Of a stretch of DNA of 64,000 nt, positions 17,587 through 27,096 are shown piece by piece. The position numbers were made by a program, and so were the translations under genes. The DNA is from Bacillus sp. 103mf. Its GTDB lineage: Bacteria; Bacillota; Bacilli; Bacillales; Bacillaceae_G. Position 1 is the first letter of the stretch; each line of letters starts with the position of its first letter. The stretch spans positions 62,001 to 126,000 of the forward strand of contig NZ_FPAF01000002.1 in assembly GCF_900116295.1 (NCBI RefSeq), in the 5' to 3' direction. Below the pieces are notes generated by a model that made no database searches, had not been told where the DNA came from, and saw nothing but the letters and a program-made list of their open reading frames with translations.

Positions 17587-18858
17587 TTAAGCTACTTGCT
17601 TCTCTGAAATCTCTTTCAAATAAGCTTGTCCTTTTTCTGCGTCATATTGTCCTTCCCATTTAGACATAACAACTGCAGCTAATGAGTTACCTACTACGTT
17701 TACTGCTGTACGTGCCATATCTAAAATACGGTCAATACCAGCGATAAATGCTAAACCTTCAGACGGAATACCTACTGTATGAAGCGTTGCTAATAATACA
17801 ACGAACGATACGCCCGGTACACCGGCAATCCCTTTTGAAGTAACCATTAATACAAGAAGTAATGTAACTTGTTGTGAAATAGATAAATCAATACCATACA
17901 TTTGCGCTAAGAAAATCGCTGCAATTGCTTGATATAATGTTGAACCATCTAAGTTAAATGAATAACCTGTCGGGATAACGAAAGATGTAATTGCTTTCGG
18001 GCAACCGAAACGTTCCATCTTTTCCATAATCTTTGGTAGAACCGTCTCTGAGCTTGCTGTAGAATATGCTAAAATAAGCTCGTCTTTTAAAATCTTAAAG
18101 AATTGGAAAATATTAATTCCAAATAACTTTGCCGTTAGACCTAATACAACAACAACGAAGAAAATCATTGATCCATAAACAACAATAACTAATTTACCTA
18201 ATGGAACTAATGACGCTACACCAAACTTAGAAACCGTTACGCCAATTAACGCAAACACACCAAACGGTGCAAACTTCATAACTTGGTTTGTTACGTAAAA
18301 CATTGCATCGGCTACACCTTGGAAGAAATTCAGAACTGGTTTTCCTCTTTCTCCAATTGCCGCTACACCTAAACCAAATAATACAGAGAAGAAAATAATT
18401 GCAAGCATATCTCCATCTGCTAACGACTTCATAATGTTCGTTGGAACGATATTTACGAACGTATCTGCAAATGAATGACTTTGTACTTGCTCTGTCGTAG
18501 CTGTGTACTTAGAAATATCCGTTTTTTGTAAATCCGCCATATTCACGCCTTTTCCCGGCTGAAATACGTTTGCCACTAATAAACCAACAACAATCGCAAT
18601 CGTTGTAATAATTTCAAAATAAATAATTGTTTTTCCGCCTAAACGTCCAAGCTTTTTCACATCGCCAACGCCGGCAACACCAACAACAATACTTGCTACT
18701 ACGATCGGTACAACAATCATTTTAATTAAACGAATAAAAATATCACCAATCGGTTGTAGATACTTTGCAACCTCTGGATTGCCATAAAAGATCGCGCCTA
18801 CCAGAATACCAAGAGCAAGACCTATTAAAATTTGCCACGCAAGTCCAATTCTTTTCAT
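17587..18858 (-). CDS. gltT: Glutamate/dicarboxylate:cation symporter (DAACS family)
   Basis: 423 residues with eight membrane helices and two re-entrant loops. The serine-rich loop is AYSTASSETVLPKIMEK, and the transport motif PTGYSFNLDGSTLYQ is diagnostic of GltP/GltT/DctA proteins. Imports glutamate/aspartate or C4 dicarboxylates with Na+ or H+. Assignment between GltT and other paralogues is not certain. Single gene with its own terminator. Confidence 0.85.
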   Translation of the reverse strand: MKRIGLAWQILIGLALGILVGAIFYGNPEVAKYLQPIGDIFIRLIKMIVVPIVVASIVVGVAGVGDVKKLGRLGGKTIIYFEIITTIAIVVGLLVANVFQPGKGVNMADLQKTDISKYTATTEQVQSHSFADTFVNIVPTNIMKSLADGDMLAIIFFSVLFGLGVAAIGERGKPVLNFFQGVADAMFYVTNQVMKFAPFGVFALIGVTVSKFGVASLVPLGKLVIVVYGSMIFFVVVVLGLTAKLFGINIFQFFKILKDELILAYSTASSETVLPKIMEKMERFGCPKAITSFVIPTGYSFNLDGSTLYQAIAAIFLAQMYGIDLSISQQVTLLLVLMVTSKGIAGVPGVSFVVLLATLHTVGIPSEGLAFIAGIDRILDMARTAVNVVGNSLAAVVMSKWEGQYDAEKGQAYLKEISEKQVA

Positions 18859-19286
18859 ACTTGCTGCAACCCCCTTCTTAGATGTTCTTAATTTTCATAT
18901 TCTATTTTTCTATAAAATACAAAAATAGAAGTATTAAATATTGTTCGACTATTCAATACTTTCTTCCCCACTTAAAATGATAAGGCAAAAATAAAAATCT
19001 GACAACTAAATAACTTTGCCAATGTGCAAATATTTTTCTTGACAAAAATAAAACCAATGTAAGAAAACCTAACATGAGAACGATTCCTTCCGCTTGTTTC
19101 TTGCTATACATCAGTTACTATCTGAACAAATTTTTATAGTAGAAATGAGCAATTAAGACGTAAAATTCTTCTAGTTTCCGACATTTAATAACAATTATTT
19201 AAATATTTTTTTACATTATCATTACAACAATAGACATTTTTCGCTTTTCTATGATTATATAGAAACATAGGGAAGGAGTTAGGCAG
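18859..19286. other. Intergenic region between divergent gltT and the M23 peptidase
   Basis: About 430 bases, A/T-rich, with no ORF or repeat copy found. A TTGACA at about 19039 lacks a convincing -10. TAGACA with TTATAT 18 bases downstream, near 19230-19260, could serve the peptidase gene. Confidence 0.4.
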
Positions 19287-20543
19287 ATGAACAAAAAAAT
19301 AACAGCGTTTAGTTTATTGACAGCCGGTACTATTTTCGTTTCTCCTGTGCTTTCAACAGCGTATGCGGAGACGAGTCAAGATAAATTATCTAATATTCAA
19401 TCACAACTAGACGGTAAGCAACAAGAATTACATATGAAATCAGAAGAAAAACAACAATTAGAAAAAGAAATACAAGAATTGCAGAAAAAAATCGATGAAT
19501 TAACTGCTTCTATTAATAAAAATGAGGCAGATTTAAAAGCAACAAAAGCGGAAATTGAAAAAACACAAAACAGTATCGCAGAGAAAAAAAAGCATATTGA
19601 AGAACTGCAAAAGAAAATCGATACACGCCAAGAATTAATTAAGCAGAGATTACAATCTATGCAAGAAAAACCTCGTACAAATTTAATTACAGAAGTATTA
19701 ATCAATACGAACAATATCGCCGAACTATTAGAAAATGTGTATTCTATCAGTTTAATTTTAAATAATGATACAGATATCGTAAAACAACAAACATACGATC
19801 AAGATACCATTAAAAAAGAAAAAGAAGCAATTGAGAAAAAAGAACAACAACTGAAAGAAGCTGAGCAAACATTACAGAAACAACAGCAAGAACTACAAGC
19901 AAACCAACAGCAACAACAAACTTTGATTGCTGATTTGCACGCAAAGGCTTCAAAAATAGATTCTGAGATGGAAAGTTTAGAAGAAGCTAAGACTATTCTA
20001 GAAAATCAACGTCAAGCTGTCCAAAATGCAATTGAAGAGGAAAAACGTGCAGCAGAAACAAAAAAAGCTGAAGAACAAAAGCAACCTCAGCAATCTCAGC
20101 AATCAGCTCCTTTAGCACCAATTCTTCCTGCATCTCAAGTGAAAAATACTGGTGGTTTTATTAAACCAGCAGCTGGTGGCTTTACTTCTGGATTTGATGA
20201 TCCAAGTCGTAGTCGCCATAAAGGCCTTGATATTGCATCACCCGGAACCGTACCCATTGTTGCTGCAGCTGATGGGGTTGTAATCCGCTCTGACTTCTCC
20301 AGTAGCTACGGAAACGTTGTATACTTATCGCACCGTATGAACGGTCAAACATATACAACTGTTTATGCTCATATGAGTAGCCGCTCTGTTTCAGTTGGAC
20401 AAAAAGTAACACAAGGCCAGCAACTCGGTTTTATGGGAAATACCGGAGATTCACAAGGGCAACACTTGCACTTCGAACTACATATCGGGGAATGGAATCA
20501 AAGTAAATCAAATGCTGTAGATCCAGCTCCTTATATTAAATAA
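19287..20543 (+). CDS. Secreted coiled-coil M23 peptidase (EnvC/PcsB-like)
   Basis: 418 residues. Signal peptide ending around STAYA-ET, a long coiled coil (about residues 30-250, very rich in Gln, Lys, Glu), a Gln/Pro-rich linker and a C-terminal LytM domain with zinc motifs HKGLD and HLHFEL. Either a peptidoglycan endopeptidase or an activator of amidases at the division site; all zinc ligands appear present, which favours an active enzyme. ATG 19287 follows GGAAGGAG. Confidence 0.9.
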   Translation: MNKKITAFSLLTAGTIFVSPVLSTAYAETSQDKLSNIQSQLDGKQQELHMKSEEKQQLEKEIQELQKKIDELTASINKNEADLKATKAEIEKTQNSIAEKKKHIEELQKKIDTRQELIKQRLQSMQEKPRTNLITEVLINTNNIAELLENVYSISLILNNDTDIVKQQTYDQDTIKKEKEAIEKKEQQLKEAEQTLQKQQQELQANQQQQQTLIADLHAKASKIDSEMESLEEAKTILENQRQAVQNAIEEEKRAAETKKAEEQKQPQQSQQSAPLAPILPASQVKNTGGFIKPAAGGFTSGFDDPSRSRHKGLDIASPGTVPIVAAADGVVIRSDFSSSYGNVVYLSHRMNGQTYTTVYAHMSSRSVSVGQKVTQGQQLGFMGNTGDSQGQHLHFELHIGEWNQSKSNAVDPAPYIK

Positions 20544-20571
20544 AAAAACTCGGCAATTGCCGAGTTTTTTT
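20542..20571 (+). terminator. Terminator after the M23 peptidase gene
   Basis: AAAAAACTCGGCA / TGCCGAGTTTTTT perfect stem. Confidence 0.92.
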
Positions 20572-20679
20572 ATTTATGTAAAACAAGTGAGCCTCATCTT
20601 TCATATTATTTTGCGATTTTTAACACCTTCTAGGCATTACACATACAATAATATAAAAGTTTTTTGAGGAGGTCTAAAC

Positions 20680-20847
20680 ATGAATCAAGAATCACAAGCA
20701 GTTGCAGAATTACAAGAAGCCAAAGAGACATTGATAGGCCGAATATTTTCAGTAGTTGGATCCGGTATCTTTTTTATTGGTTCCTTCATCGCAGCTGTTG
20801 TAGCTTTTAAAACATATACTCGTCTATTACAAACTTCTACATTGTAA
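20680..20847 (+). CDS. Small membrane protein, 55 residues
   Basis: ATG 20680 has GAGGAGG 7-8 bases upstream. The first 20 residues are polar and helical (NQESQAVAELQEAKETLIG), then one or two hydrophobic segments (IFSVVGSGIFFIGSFIAAVV) and a short polar tail. It is followed immediately by a bidirectional terminator, so it is a discrete gene. No family recognised. Confidence 0.65.
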   Translation: MNQESQAVAELQEAKETLIGRIFSVVGSGIFFIGSFIAAVVAFKTYTRLLQTSTL

Positions 20848-20878
20848 TAAAAAGCGGAGAATATTCTCCGCTTTTTAT
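20847..20878. terminator. Bidirectional terminator
   Basis: ATAAAAAGCGGAGAAT / ATTCTCCGCTTTTTAT perfect palindrome between the small gene and the NSS transporter. Confidence 0.92.
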
Positions 20879-20881
20879 TAA

Positions 20882-22225
20882 CTAAAGTACACCCATAACG
20901 TTTAAAAAGACAAGAAGAACCGTAATCGGAATAACGTAACGAAGCAAGAAGAACCATATGTTAAATAACGTTTTCCCTCTTGTTCCTGTAACTTCTAATT
21001 CTTGCATTAACAACTCTTTCTTCATTTTATTTGGTACAAAGAGCGAAATGGCTAATACACCAAGCGGAAGTAATACGTTACTCACCATAAAGTCCACTAA
21101 ATCAAAAAATGTCTTTCCGAATAATTTCACATCACTCATAACTCCAAATGATAATGCTGCTGGAATTCCAACTACGAAAATAAGTAGTCCAATTAAGAGC
21201 GATGCCGATGGACGCTTCTTTTCATCCTCTTTCGCTACGGAAGCAACTACAATTTCGAGCATAGAAATTGCCGATGTAATCGTTGCAAAGAAAAACAGAA
21301 TTAAGAATAAAATAAAGAAAAAATGCCCGAAAGGAATTTCTCCAAATACAGCCGGAAGAACGATGAATAATAATCCTGGTCCTTCTGTCGGACTAACACC
21401 TAACGCAAAAATCGCCGGGAAAATCGCTAGCCCCGCAAGTACAGTAACAAAGACTGTTAAGCTTGTAATTGACGTTGCTGATTTTGCTAAATGTTCTTCT
21501 TTTTTCAAATAAGAACTATATGTGACCATAACCGAAGCTCCAACCGTAAGTGAAAAGAACGATTGTCCCATCGCATATAAAATTGTTTTTGCTGTTAATT
21601 TTGAGAAATCTGGTTTTAAGAAAAATTCCACACCTTTCCACGCCCCGTCCAATGTAAGAGAACGAACAATGATTGCAAGAAACAGAACAAATAAAAGCGG
21701 CATCATATACTTACTTGCTTTTTCAATTCCTTTTTCTACACCTTTACTTACTATAAAAATTGTACAAAGCATAAAAATAAATTGTGCTCCAATTGCACTT
21801 ATTGGATTTGCGATTGTTTCTCCAAATAATTTTGCGTAATCAGCGGCATTCTCCCATAATCCACCTGTTACGCTATAAAATAAATAAAGTAAAATCCAAC
21901 CTCCAACAACACTATAAAATGATAAAACACTAAAACATGTCACAACCCCCATGCGACCAATCCATGGATATAATTTATTATTTGGTACTAATACTTTATA
22001 CGCTGTCACCGCTTCTTTTTGCGTACTGCGACCGATCACAAATTCCGCCACTAAAAGCGGCATCCCAATAAATATTGTCATGAATAAAAAGACAAGAAAA
22101 AAAGCTCCTCCTCCACTATTTCCGGCAACGTATGGGAATTTCCAAATCGCCCCAAGTCCTACTGCTGCCCCGGCTGCTGCGAGTACAAAACCAATTTTCG
22201 ACGTCCATTGCTGTGTTTCTTTCAT
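20882..22225 (-). CDS. Neurotransmitter:sodium symporter family transporter, probable tryptophan importer
   Basis: 447 residues, about 11-12 helices. TM1 has the NSS signature GFVLAAAGAAVGLGAIWKFPY, followed by GGGAFFLVFL. These proteins import amino acids with Na+. The upstream T-box has a probable UGG (Trp) specifier, so tryptophan is the likely substrate (inference). ATG 22225 is preferred over 22231 because AGGAG then lies 8 bases away. The gene is similar in type to B. subtilis YocR. Confidence 0.85.
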   Translation of the reverse strand: MKETQQWTSKIGFVLAAAGAAVGLGAIWKFPYVAGNSGGGAFFLVFLFMTIFIGMPLLVAEFVIGRSTQKEAVTAYKVLVPNNKLYPWIGRMGVVTCFSVLSFYSVVGGWILLYLFYSVTGGLWENAADYAKLFGETIANPISAIGAQFIFMLCTIFIVSKGVEKGIEKASKYMMPLLFVLFLAIIVRSLTLDGAWKGVEFFLKPDFSKLTAKTILYAMGQSFFSLTVGASVMVTYSSYLKKEEHLAKSATSITSLTVFVTVLAGLAIFPAIFALGVSPTEGPGLLFIVLPAVFGEIPFGHFFFILFLILFFFATITSAISMLEIVVASVAKEDEKKRPSASLLIGLLIFVVGIPAALSFGVMSDVKLFGKTFFDLVDFMVSNVLLPLGVLAISLFVPNKMKKELLMQELEVTGTRGKTLFNIWFFLLRYVIPITVLLVFLNVMGVL

Positions 22226-22274
22226 GTTCATTTCTCCTTATCTGAATATTTACACTTTTCTTAATTATACACTT

Positions 22275-22283
22275 TCAGTTCAT
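22275..22283 (-). other. Two-codon minigene after the T-box terminator
   Basis: AAGGAGGTG is followed 9 bases later by ATG AAC TGA. A strong Shine-Dalgarno serves only Met-Asn-stop, about 50 bases before the transporter start. It may be chance or a translational element. Confidence 0.3.
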
Positions 22284-22311
22284 ACTCGCCCACCTCCTTC
22301 AGAAAATAAAA

Positions 22312-22585
22312 AAGTCCCCTACACGCTATTATGCATGTAGAGGACGATATGTATAATATAATACCGTGGTACCACCTCAATTGGATAAACTATCCCACTT
22401 TTCAGGTACAGGAAAACTTCCGATACCTTATCCTTGTAACGGCGGAACCCGGGTTGCCTACTATCCGTTCAACATACCTCTCACAAGTCCATTCTGTATA
22501 TTTTATCGTACCGGGCTCACACCTTTTCCCAGCTCTCTGAACGTCTCAAATATACGTACTCTTCTTGCTCATCGATTTCATGTAT
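22312..22585 (-). promoter_or_regulatory. T-box riboswitch, probable tRNA-Trp specificity
   Basis: The T-box sequence GAGGTGGTACCACGG (complement of about 22363-22377) precedes terminator GTCCTCTACATGC/GCGTGTAGGGGACTTTTTT. Stem I begins near GATGAGCAAGAAGAGTACG, with AGAGAGCTGGG in its distal part. On the 3' side GAA-TGG-A (TGG at 22491-22489) fits the specifier loop, giving UGG = Trp. Uncharged tRNA-Trp would switch on the transporter gene. Confidence 0.85.
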
Positions 22586-22725
22586 TGAAGTTAATTGTGA
22601 TTATAGAGGAGATTATTTCATTTGTAAAGAATAAATTAATTTAGGGCTCTTCTCTCTTTTTAGTAACTCTTTATTTTATTAAAGAGAGGAAAACATCACA
22701 AACTATCAAAATACTAGCCTTTTTA

Positions 22726-22927
22726 TCTATATATACATTTTAATTTTTCGACATATAAGCTGCCGCTGTGTAGAATACAACATGACCCCTACTTGCTTTT
22801 TCCTTTTGTTTTAAACCTTGCATGTAGCAGAAAAAGGCCCTGACCGCTTCTATACATGGCCAGATGCTCTCGCCCACCTAAAAAGAAAGAGGATTTTTAT
22901 GTCGATTTTTTTATTTGTATTTATATA
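22726..22927 (+). repeat. Repeat family B, copy B7
   Basis: Full-length forward copy, among the best conserved, from TATATACATTTTAATTTTTC to ATTTGTATTTATATAAAG. Its right end overlaps the last codons of sirC. Confidence 0.88.
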
Positions 22928-23519
22928 AAGAATACAGAAGTGTTTCTCGCTCTTCTATATCGTGTACATAGGTAGACTTAAGCACTTCCTGTAATACAAT
23001 ATTTTGTTTCTTCTTATCTAATTGTAACTGCTTCACTTTCATACGTACTTCATATAAAAAATCTAGGTATTCCTTATAACGATCATCATATTTCCCTGCT
23101 ATTTTATCACGAATTTTTTTCGCAAGTTTTGGGCTTACCCCTCCAGTAGATACAGCAATATTCAATTTCCCACGATGTATAGCTGCTGGAAAATGTACAT
23201 TACCACATTCCGGATTTGTAATTACATTTACTAATTGATTTGACGCTGCATCATCTGCAATTCTCTCATTTAACAACGGATCGTCCGTTGCTGCCACAAC
23301 TAAAAAAGCCCCGATAAGATCGCTTGTTTCATATTCTTTTTGAAACCACCGGATTTTATGTTCTTCTACAAGCTGAATTAAACTTTTATCCAATTTTCTA
23401 CTAATGACAATAATATTAGCTTCTTGTTGTAATAAAGGAGCTATCTTAAATGCCGCGACTCGTCCGCCACCAATGAAAACAACAAGTTTATTCTTTATTC
23501 GCACCGTTAATGGATACAT
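22911..23519 (-). CDS. sirC: Precorrin-2 dehydrogenase (siroheme synthase N-terminal type)
   Basis: 202 residues. N-terminal NAD-binding fold (LVVFIGGGRVAAFKIAPLL), then AATDDPLLNERIADDA and NVHFPAAIHRGKLNIAVSTGGVSPKLAKKIR, characteristic of Met8p/SirC/YlnF. Oxidises precorrin-2 to sirohydrochlorin with NAD+. ATG 23519 has GGGAG 7 bases upstream. It overlaps the end of sirB by 32 bases. Its last five codons (LYKYK) and stop lie in repeat B7, so the native C-terminus has been altered or replaced. Confidence 0.88.
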   Translation of the reverse strand: MYPLTVRIKNKLVVFIGGGRVAAFKIAPLLQQEANIIVISRKLDKSLIQLVEEHKIRWFQKEYETSDLIGAFLVVAATDDPLLNERIADDAASNQLVNVITNPECGNVHFPAAIHRGKLNIAVSTGGVSPKLAKKIRDKIAGKYDDRYKEYLDFLYEVRMKVKQLQLDKKKQNIVLQEVLKSTYVHDIEERETLLYSLYKYK

Positions 23520-24246
23520 ATACATTCTCCCTTATCATTTCTTCTGTATGCTTAATGAGCATATCCTGAAACGCCTGATTTTTGCTTACATACGGACATA
23601 ATACAATTTGAGAATGGTTATATTTCCGAACTGTTTTTTCAATTATTTTCATTAACAATCCTGTGAATAAAAGATATGGAAGGATAACAATCGGAGCATT
23701 CGTTGTTTGAACAAGCTCATGCAGCTTCTCTTCAAATCGCGGCTTAGCTGCTGCTAAATAACATACTTCGACATGCTCTACTTCATCTGCCGCTTCAAAC
23801 AATGACGCAATGGCCCTAACATCTCTTAACGTTCCCTCATCACTACTCCCTCTTGCTACAAGTAAAAGAGTAACTCGTTTTCCAATGGATTTCATTCCGC
23901 TGCCATCTAAAATTGCAGTAACAAGTTTACGAGAAACACCAAATGGATTTCCATATGAAAAAGACACATAAGGATATTGATTTTGCAGTCGTCCTAACTC
24001 TTTAGGAATATCTATTTTTACATGAACTGCCGCTAATAAAAAGACAGGGACAATCACGATTTGATTTGCCCCTTTTTGTACACAAGCTGCAACTCCCTCA
24101 GCAATAGAAGGAGATGCCAATTCTAAAAAGCATAATTCCTGAATAGGAGCTGATATACGTTCCATACATGATGTAACAAAAGCAACCGCTTCTTCACACG
24201 CTTCCTGCACTCGACTGCCATGACAAATATAGAGTACCGCTTTCAT
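23488..24246 (-). CDS. sirB: Sirohydrochlorin ferrochelatase
   Basis: 252 residues. Starts MKAVLYICHGSRVQEACEEA (catalytic His in the CHGSR motif) and has a second CbiX-like half with LLVARGSSDEGT. Inserts Fe2+ into sirohydrochlorin to make siroheme. ATG 24246 follows GGAG by 9 bases; the upstream extension of the frame lies in sirA and is not used. Directly follows sirA by one base. Confidence 0.9.
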   Translation of the reverse strand: MKAVLYICHGSRVQEACEEAVAFVTSCMERISAPIQELCFLELASPSIAEGVAACVQKGANQIVIVPVFLLAAVHVKIDIPKELGRLQNQYPYVSFSYGNPFGVSRKLVTAILDGSGMKSIGKRVTLLLVARGSSDEGTLRDVRAIASLFEAADEVEHVEVCYLAAAKPRFEEKLHELVQTTNAPIVILPYLLFTGLLMKIIEKTVRKYNHSQIVLCPYVSKNQAFQDMLIKHTEEMIRENVYVSINGANKE

Positions 24247-24247
24247 G

Positions 24248-25024
24248 TTAAAGCACTCCGCTAAATAGGGATGAATGTTCAAGCGTTTGTTCAAACCAAT
24301 GAATTTTCTCGCGAAAGCGTACAACCTCCCCAATTATAATCATACTCGGATTTTGGATTCGCTCATCCTCTGCTACAGATACGATACTTCCTAATGTTCC
24401 TGTAATTGTACGCTGAGATACTGTTGTCCCCCACTCTATCATCGCCACTGGCGTATGTTCACTTTTCCCATATTTCAGAAGCTGTTCACATATATAAGGA
24501 AGATTACTTACCCCCATATAAACGGCAAGCGTGTCGACACCCTTCGCTAAGTTTTCCCACTTCACTTCCTCTTCTGCTCCTTCTTTCCGGTGCCCTGTTA
24601 CAACTGCAAAACTTGTGCTAGCTTCGCGGTGTGTAACAGGGATCCCTGCATATGCAGAAGCTGCAATCCCAGCTGTAATACCTGGAACAACCTCAAACGG
24701 AATATTATGTTTCACCAATGCCTCCGCTTCTTCGCCGCCTCTTCCAAATACGAAAGGATCTCCGCCTTTTAAACGCGTCACAATCTTTCCTTTCTTGGCA
24801 TACTTCACTAAAAAAGCATGAATCGTTTCTTGCTTCATCGTATGGTAGTTTGGAAGTTTCCCGCAGTAAATTAAATCCGCTTCTGGCTTTGCATAAGAAA
24901 GCAGTTCTTTATTCACAAGACGATCATATAAAATGACATCTGCTTGCCTAATACATTTTACGCCCTTCACAGAAATTAATTCTGGATCACCAGGCCCTGC
25001 ACCAACAATGTACACTTTCCCCAT
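24248..25024 (-). CDS. sirA: Uroporphyrinogen-III C-methyltransferase (SUMT)
   Basis: 258 residues. VYIVGAGPGDPELISVKG at the N-terminus, RLKGGDPFVFGRGGEEAE and VVPGITAGIAASAYAGIPVTH are the SUMT/CobA signatures. Makes precorrin-2 from uroporphyrinogen III using two SAM. Together with sirB and sirC it supplies siroheme to the sulfite reductase encoded upstream in the same direction. Confidence 0.93.
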   Translation of the reverse strand: MGKVYIVGAGPGDPELISVKGVKCIRQADVILYDRLVNKELLSYAKPEADLIYCGKLPNYHTMKQETIHAFLVKYAKKGKIVTRLKGGDPFVFGRGGEEAEALVKHNIPFEVVPGITAGIAASAYAGIPVTHREASTSFAVVTGHRKEGAEEEVKWENLAKGVDTLAVYMGVSNLPYICEQLLKYGKSEHTPVAMIEWGTTVSQRTITGTLGSIVSVAEDERIQNPSMIIIGEVVRFREKIHWFEQTLEHSSLFSGVL

Positions 25025-25044
25025 ACTTTCTCCTCATTTCTTCT

Positions 25045-25130
25045 ATAAAGTGAAACTTCCATCAGCAGAACCTTTTCTACTAATGGAAGTTGACAATTTT
25101 CCGTCTTACTTCCTGTTGGCATTGATTAGA
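25045..25130 (+). repeat. Repeat family A, degenerate copy A4
   Basis: ATAAAGTGAAACTTCCATCAG at 25045 with a short hairpin CTAATGGAAGTT; the right end is not recognisable. It lies between sirA and the DUF3906 gene inside the operon. Confidence 0.55.
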
Positions 25131-25137
25131 CCGTTTC

Positions 25138-25338
25138 CTACTCATGCAATACAAACGCTGCCCCCTTTCGAATTTTCTTTTTCTCATATAAAGAAATTTC
25201 CTTCACTTCCGGCAAAGGTAAAAAATATTTTTCAAGTTCTACTTCAACGAGACGAAATGCTTGCTCTTCACTTTGCGCAACAACGACTACAGGAACAACA
25301 CCATTTTCCAAAACAGCTTCAAAACGATATAGATCCAT
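25138..25338 (-). CDS. DUF3906-type small protein, 66 residues
   Basis: MDLYRFEAVLENGVVPVVVV followed by AQSEEQAFRLVEVELEKYFL. A small alpha/beta protein I associate with DUF3906, found in Bacillus next to sulfite/nitrite reductase genes. Function unknown. It lies 12 bases after the sulfite reductase gene, so it is co-transcribed. Confidence 0.65.
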   Translation of the reverse strand: MDLYRFEAVLENGVVPVVVVAQSEEQAFRLVEVELEKYFLPLPEVKEISLYEKKKIRKGAAFVLHE

Positions 25339-25350
25339 ATTGTTCTCCCC

Positions 25351-26973
25351 CTACGATGCAATCACTTCTTCTAAAATCGTATCTAATACTGCTTGTAAAT
25401 CCGTTATTCCAATACGACTAACAAATTCATAAAACGTTTCACTAGGAAGCTTATTCTCCTTAAAATATGTTAAAAATGCAGTAAGAACATGTGGCAAGTC
25501 TTCACCATCTATTTTCCCTTTTAGCTTTTCATTGTAAGCACCTCCGCCTAATAGCGTCCCGCCTACATAAATTTCAAACGCTTCAACCATCTCCTTTTCT
25601 TTCGTTTTCATTTTGATACCTTGCAAGCCGATATCAGCAATTTGTCGTTGGCCGCAAGAATTTGGACAACCGACCATATGAATACGAATTGGTACATCTA
25701 ATACAAGCTTTGTATCTAAATAATCTGCAATATTACGTAATCTTTCTTTCGTCTCTACTAATGCTAAATTGCAATATTCAATTCCTGTACAAGAAACTGC
25801 ATAACCGATAAATGACTTTGGCTTTGCAGAGATTACTTCCCATAATGGTTCTTGCAATAGTGCATCAATATTTTCTTGAGGCACATTCGGAATAATAAAG
25901 TTTTGTGAATTACACGTACGAATTTCACCATTTCCATACTGTTTTGCAATTCTAGCAATCTCATACATTTCTTCTGCATGTAGACGACCGACGGGTACAT
26001 TGAAACCAATATAATATCGATTATCTTGCTTTTGCTTATGAACACCGTAAAAGTAACCAGCATTCCACCCCTTTAGAGCACTTTCTCCTCTCTCATATAA
26101 AGGTCCTGTATATTGTAATAACTGTTCTTTAAATTTTTCTGCTCCCCAATCTGCAACAAGAAATTTTAACCGAGCAAAATGGCGCTTTTCACGATATCCA
26201 AAATCACGGAAAATCGTTGCAATAGCAATTGCTACATCTTTCACTTGCTCTGGTAAAACAAATACATCTAATTCTTCCGCCAAATATGAACGCGCTGATA
26301 AACCGCCTCCCACTTTGACATGAAAACCAATGACTGTCTCTCCATTAATTTCTTTCGTTGCAGGTGTAAATGCCACACAGTTAATCTCAGCATTTGCTGA
26401 ATTGTACACATTTGAACTAATTGACATTTTAAATTTACGGGGTAGATTTGAAAATTCTTCATTGTGCTGAAAATATTCATATACCTCCCGCACAATTACT
26501 TGTGTATCAAGCAATTCATTTTCATCAATTCCAGCGAGTGGATTGCCTGTAATATTACGTGTAATATCACCGCATGCCCCAGCTGTCGATAAACCTACTT
26601 TTTCTAATCGCTCGAAAATGTCTGGAATTTGCTCAATTTGTAGCCAATGAAACTGAATTGCTTGACGTGTTGTAATATCAAGTACATCACGGCCGTAATC
26701 TTCTGCAATAGAAGCGAGAGCCTCCACTTGTTCATTTGTTATAATTCCAGATGGGATATTCACACGCATCATAAAATATCCCGCTTCTTTTGGGCGCTGC
26801 AAATATAGTCCTGCCCACTTGAAAGAATCCCATTCTTCTTTCGGAATAGACGCAAATCCATGTTCAGCATAATACGGAATATCTTTAAAAATTTCTAAAC
26901 CGTCTTTTTCTAATTTCTTTTTCTCTGTTGCATTTAATTTTTCATTGTTTGCCCACACTTTTTCATAACTCAT
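25351..26973 (-). CDS. sir: Ferredoxin-type sulfite reductase (siroheme/4Fe-4S)
   Basis: 540 residues with duplicated NIR_SIR ferredoxin-like and catalytic halves. The Fe4S4-siroheme ligands are in CTGIEYCNLALVETK and VGCPNSCGQRQ. Six-electron reduction of sulfite to sulfide (the family also contains nitrite reductases). The surrounding sat, cysC, cysH and siroheme genes decide for sulfite. ATG 26973 has AAGGAGG-like sequence upstream. Repeat A5 separates it from cysC. Confidence 0.9.
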   Translation of the reverse strand: MSYEKVWANNEKLNATEKKKLEKDGLEIFKDIPYYAEHGFASIPKEEWDSFKWAGLYLQRPKEAGYFMMRVNIPSGIITNEQVEALASIAEDYGRDVLDITTRQAIQFHWLQIEQIPDIFERLEKVGLSTAGACGDITRNITGNPLAGIDENELLDTQVIVREVYEYFQHNEEFSNLPRKFKMSISSNVYNSANAEINCVAFTPATKEINGETVIGFHVKVGGGLSARSYLAEELDVFVLPEQVKDVAIAIATIFRDFGYREKRHFARLKFLVADWGAEKFKEQLLQYTGPLYERGESALKGWNAGYFYGVHKQKQDNRYYIGFNVPVGRLHAEEMYEIARIAKQYGNGEIRTCNSQNFIIPNVPQENIDALLQEPLWEVISAKPKSFIGYAVSCTGIEYCNLALVETKERLRNIADYLDTKLVLDVPIRIHMVGCPNSCGQRQIADIGLQGIKMKTKEKEMVEAFEIYVGGTLLGGGAYNEKLKGKIDGEDLPHVLTAFLTYFKENKLPSETFYEFVSRIGITDLQAVLDTILEEVIAS

Positions 26974-26989
26974 CTTTTATCCTCCTTAT

Positions 26990-27096
26990 ATAAAGTGAAA
27001 CTTTAATCAGTGGGGGGGCTTTATCCCCCACCTATCTTCTTTGATCTTCTATTAATCTTGAGGTGAGGGTCTTACTGCCCTTTAATGCGGGATAAA
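26990..27096 (+). repeat. Repeat family A, copy A5, overlapping the 3' end of cysC
   Basis: 107 bp between ATAAA repeats (26990-26994, 27092-27096); internally shortened by loss of the AGCCCGCC hairpin. Its right end contains the last five codons and stop of cysC. Confidence 0.8.

Noticed and set aside
22331-22644. ORFs across the T-box region
   Set aside because: Antisense to an obvious T-box leader.
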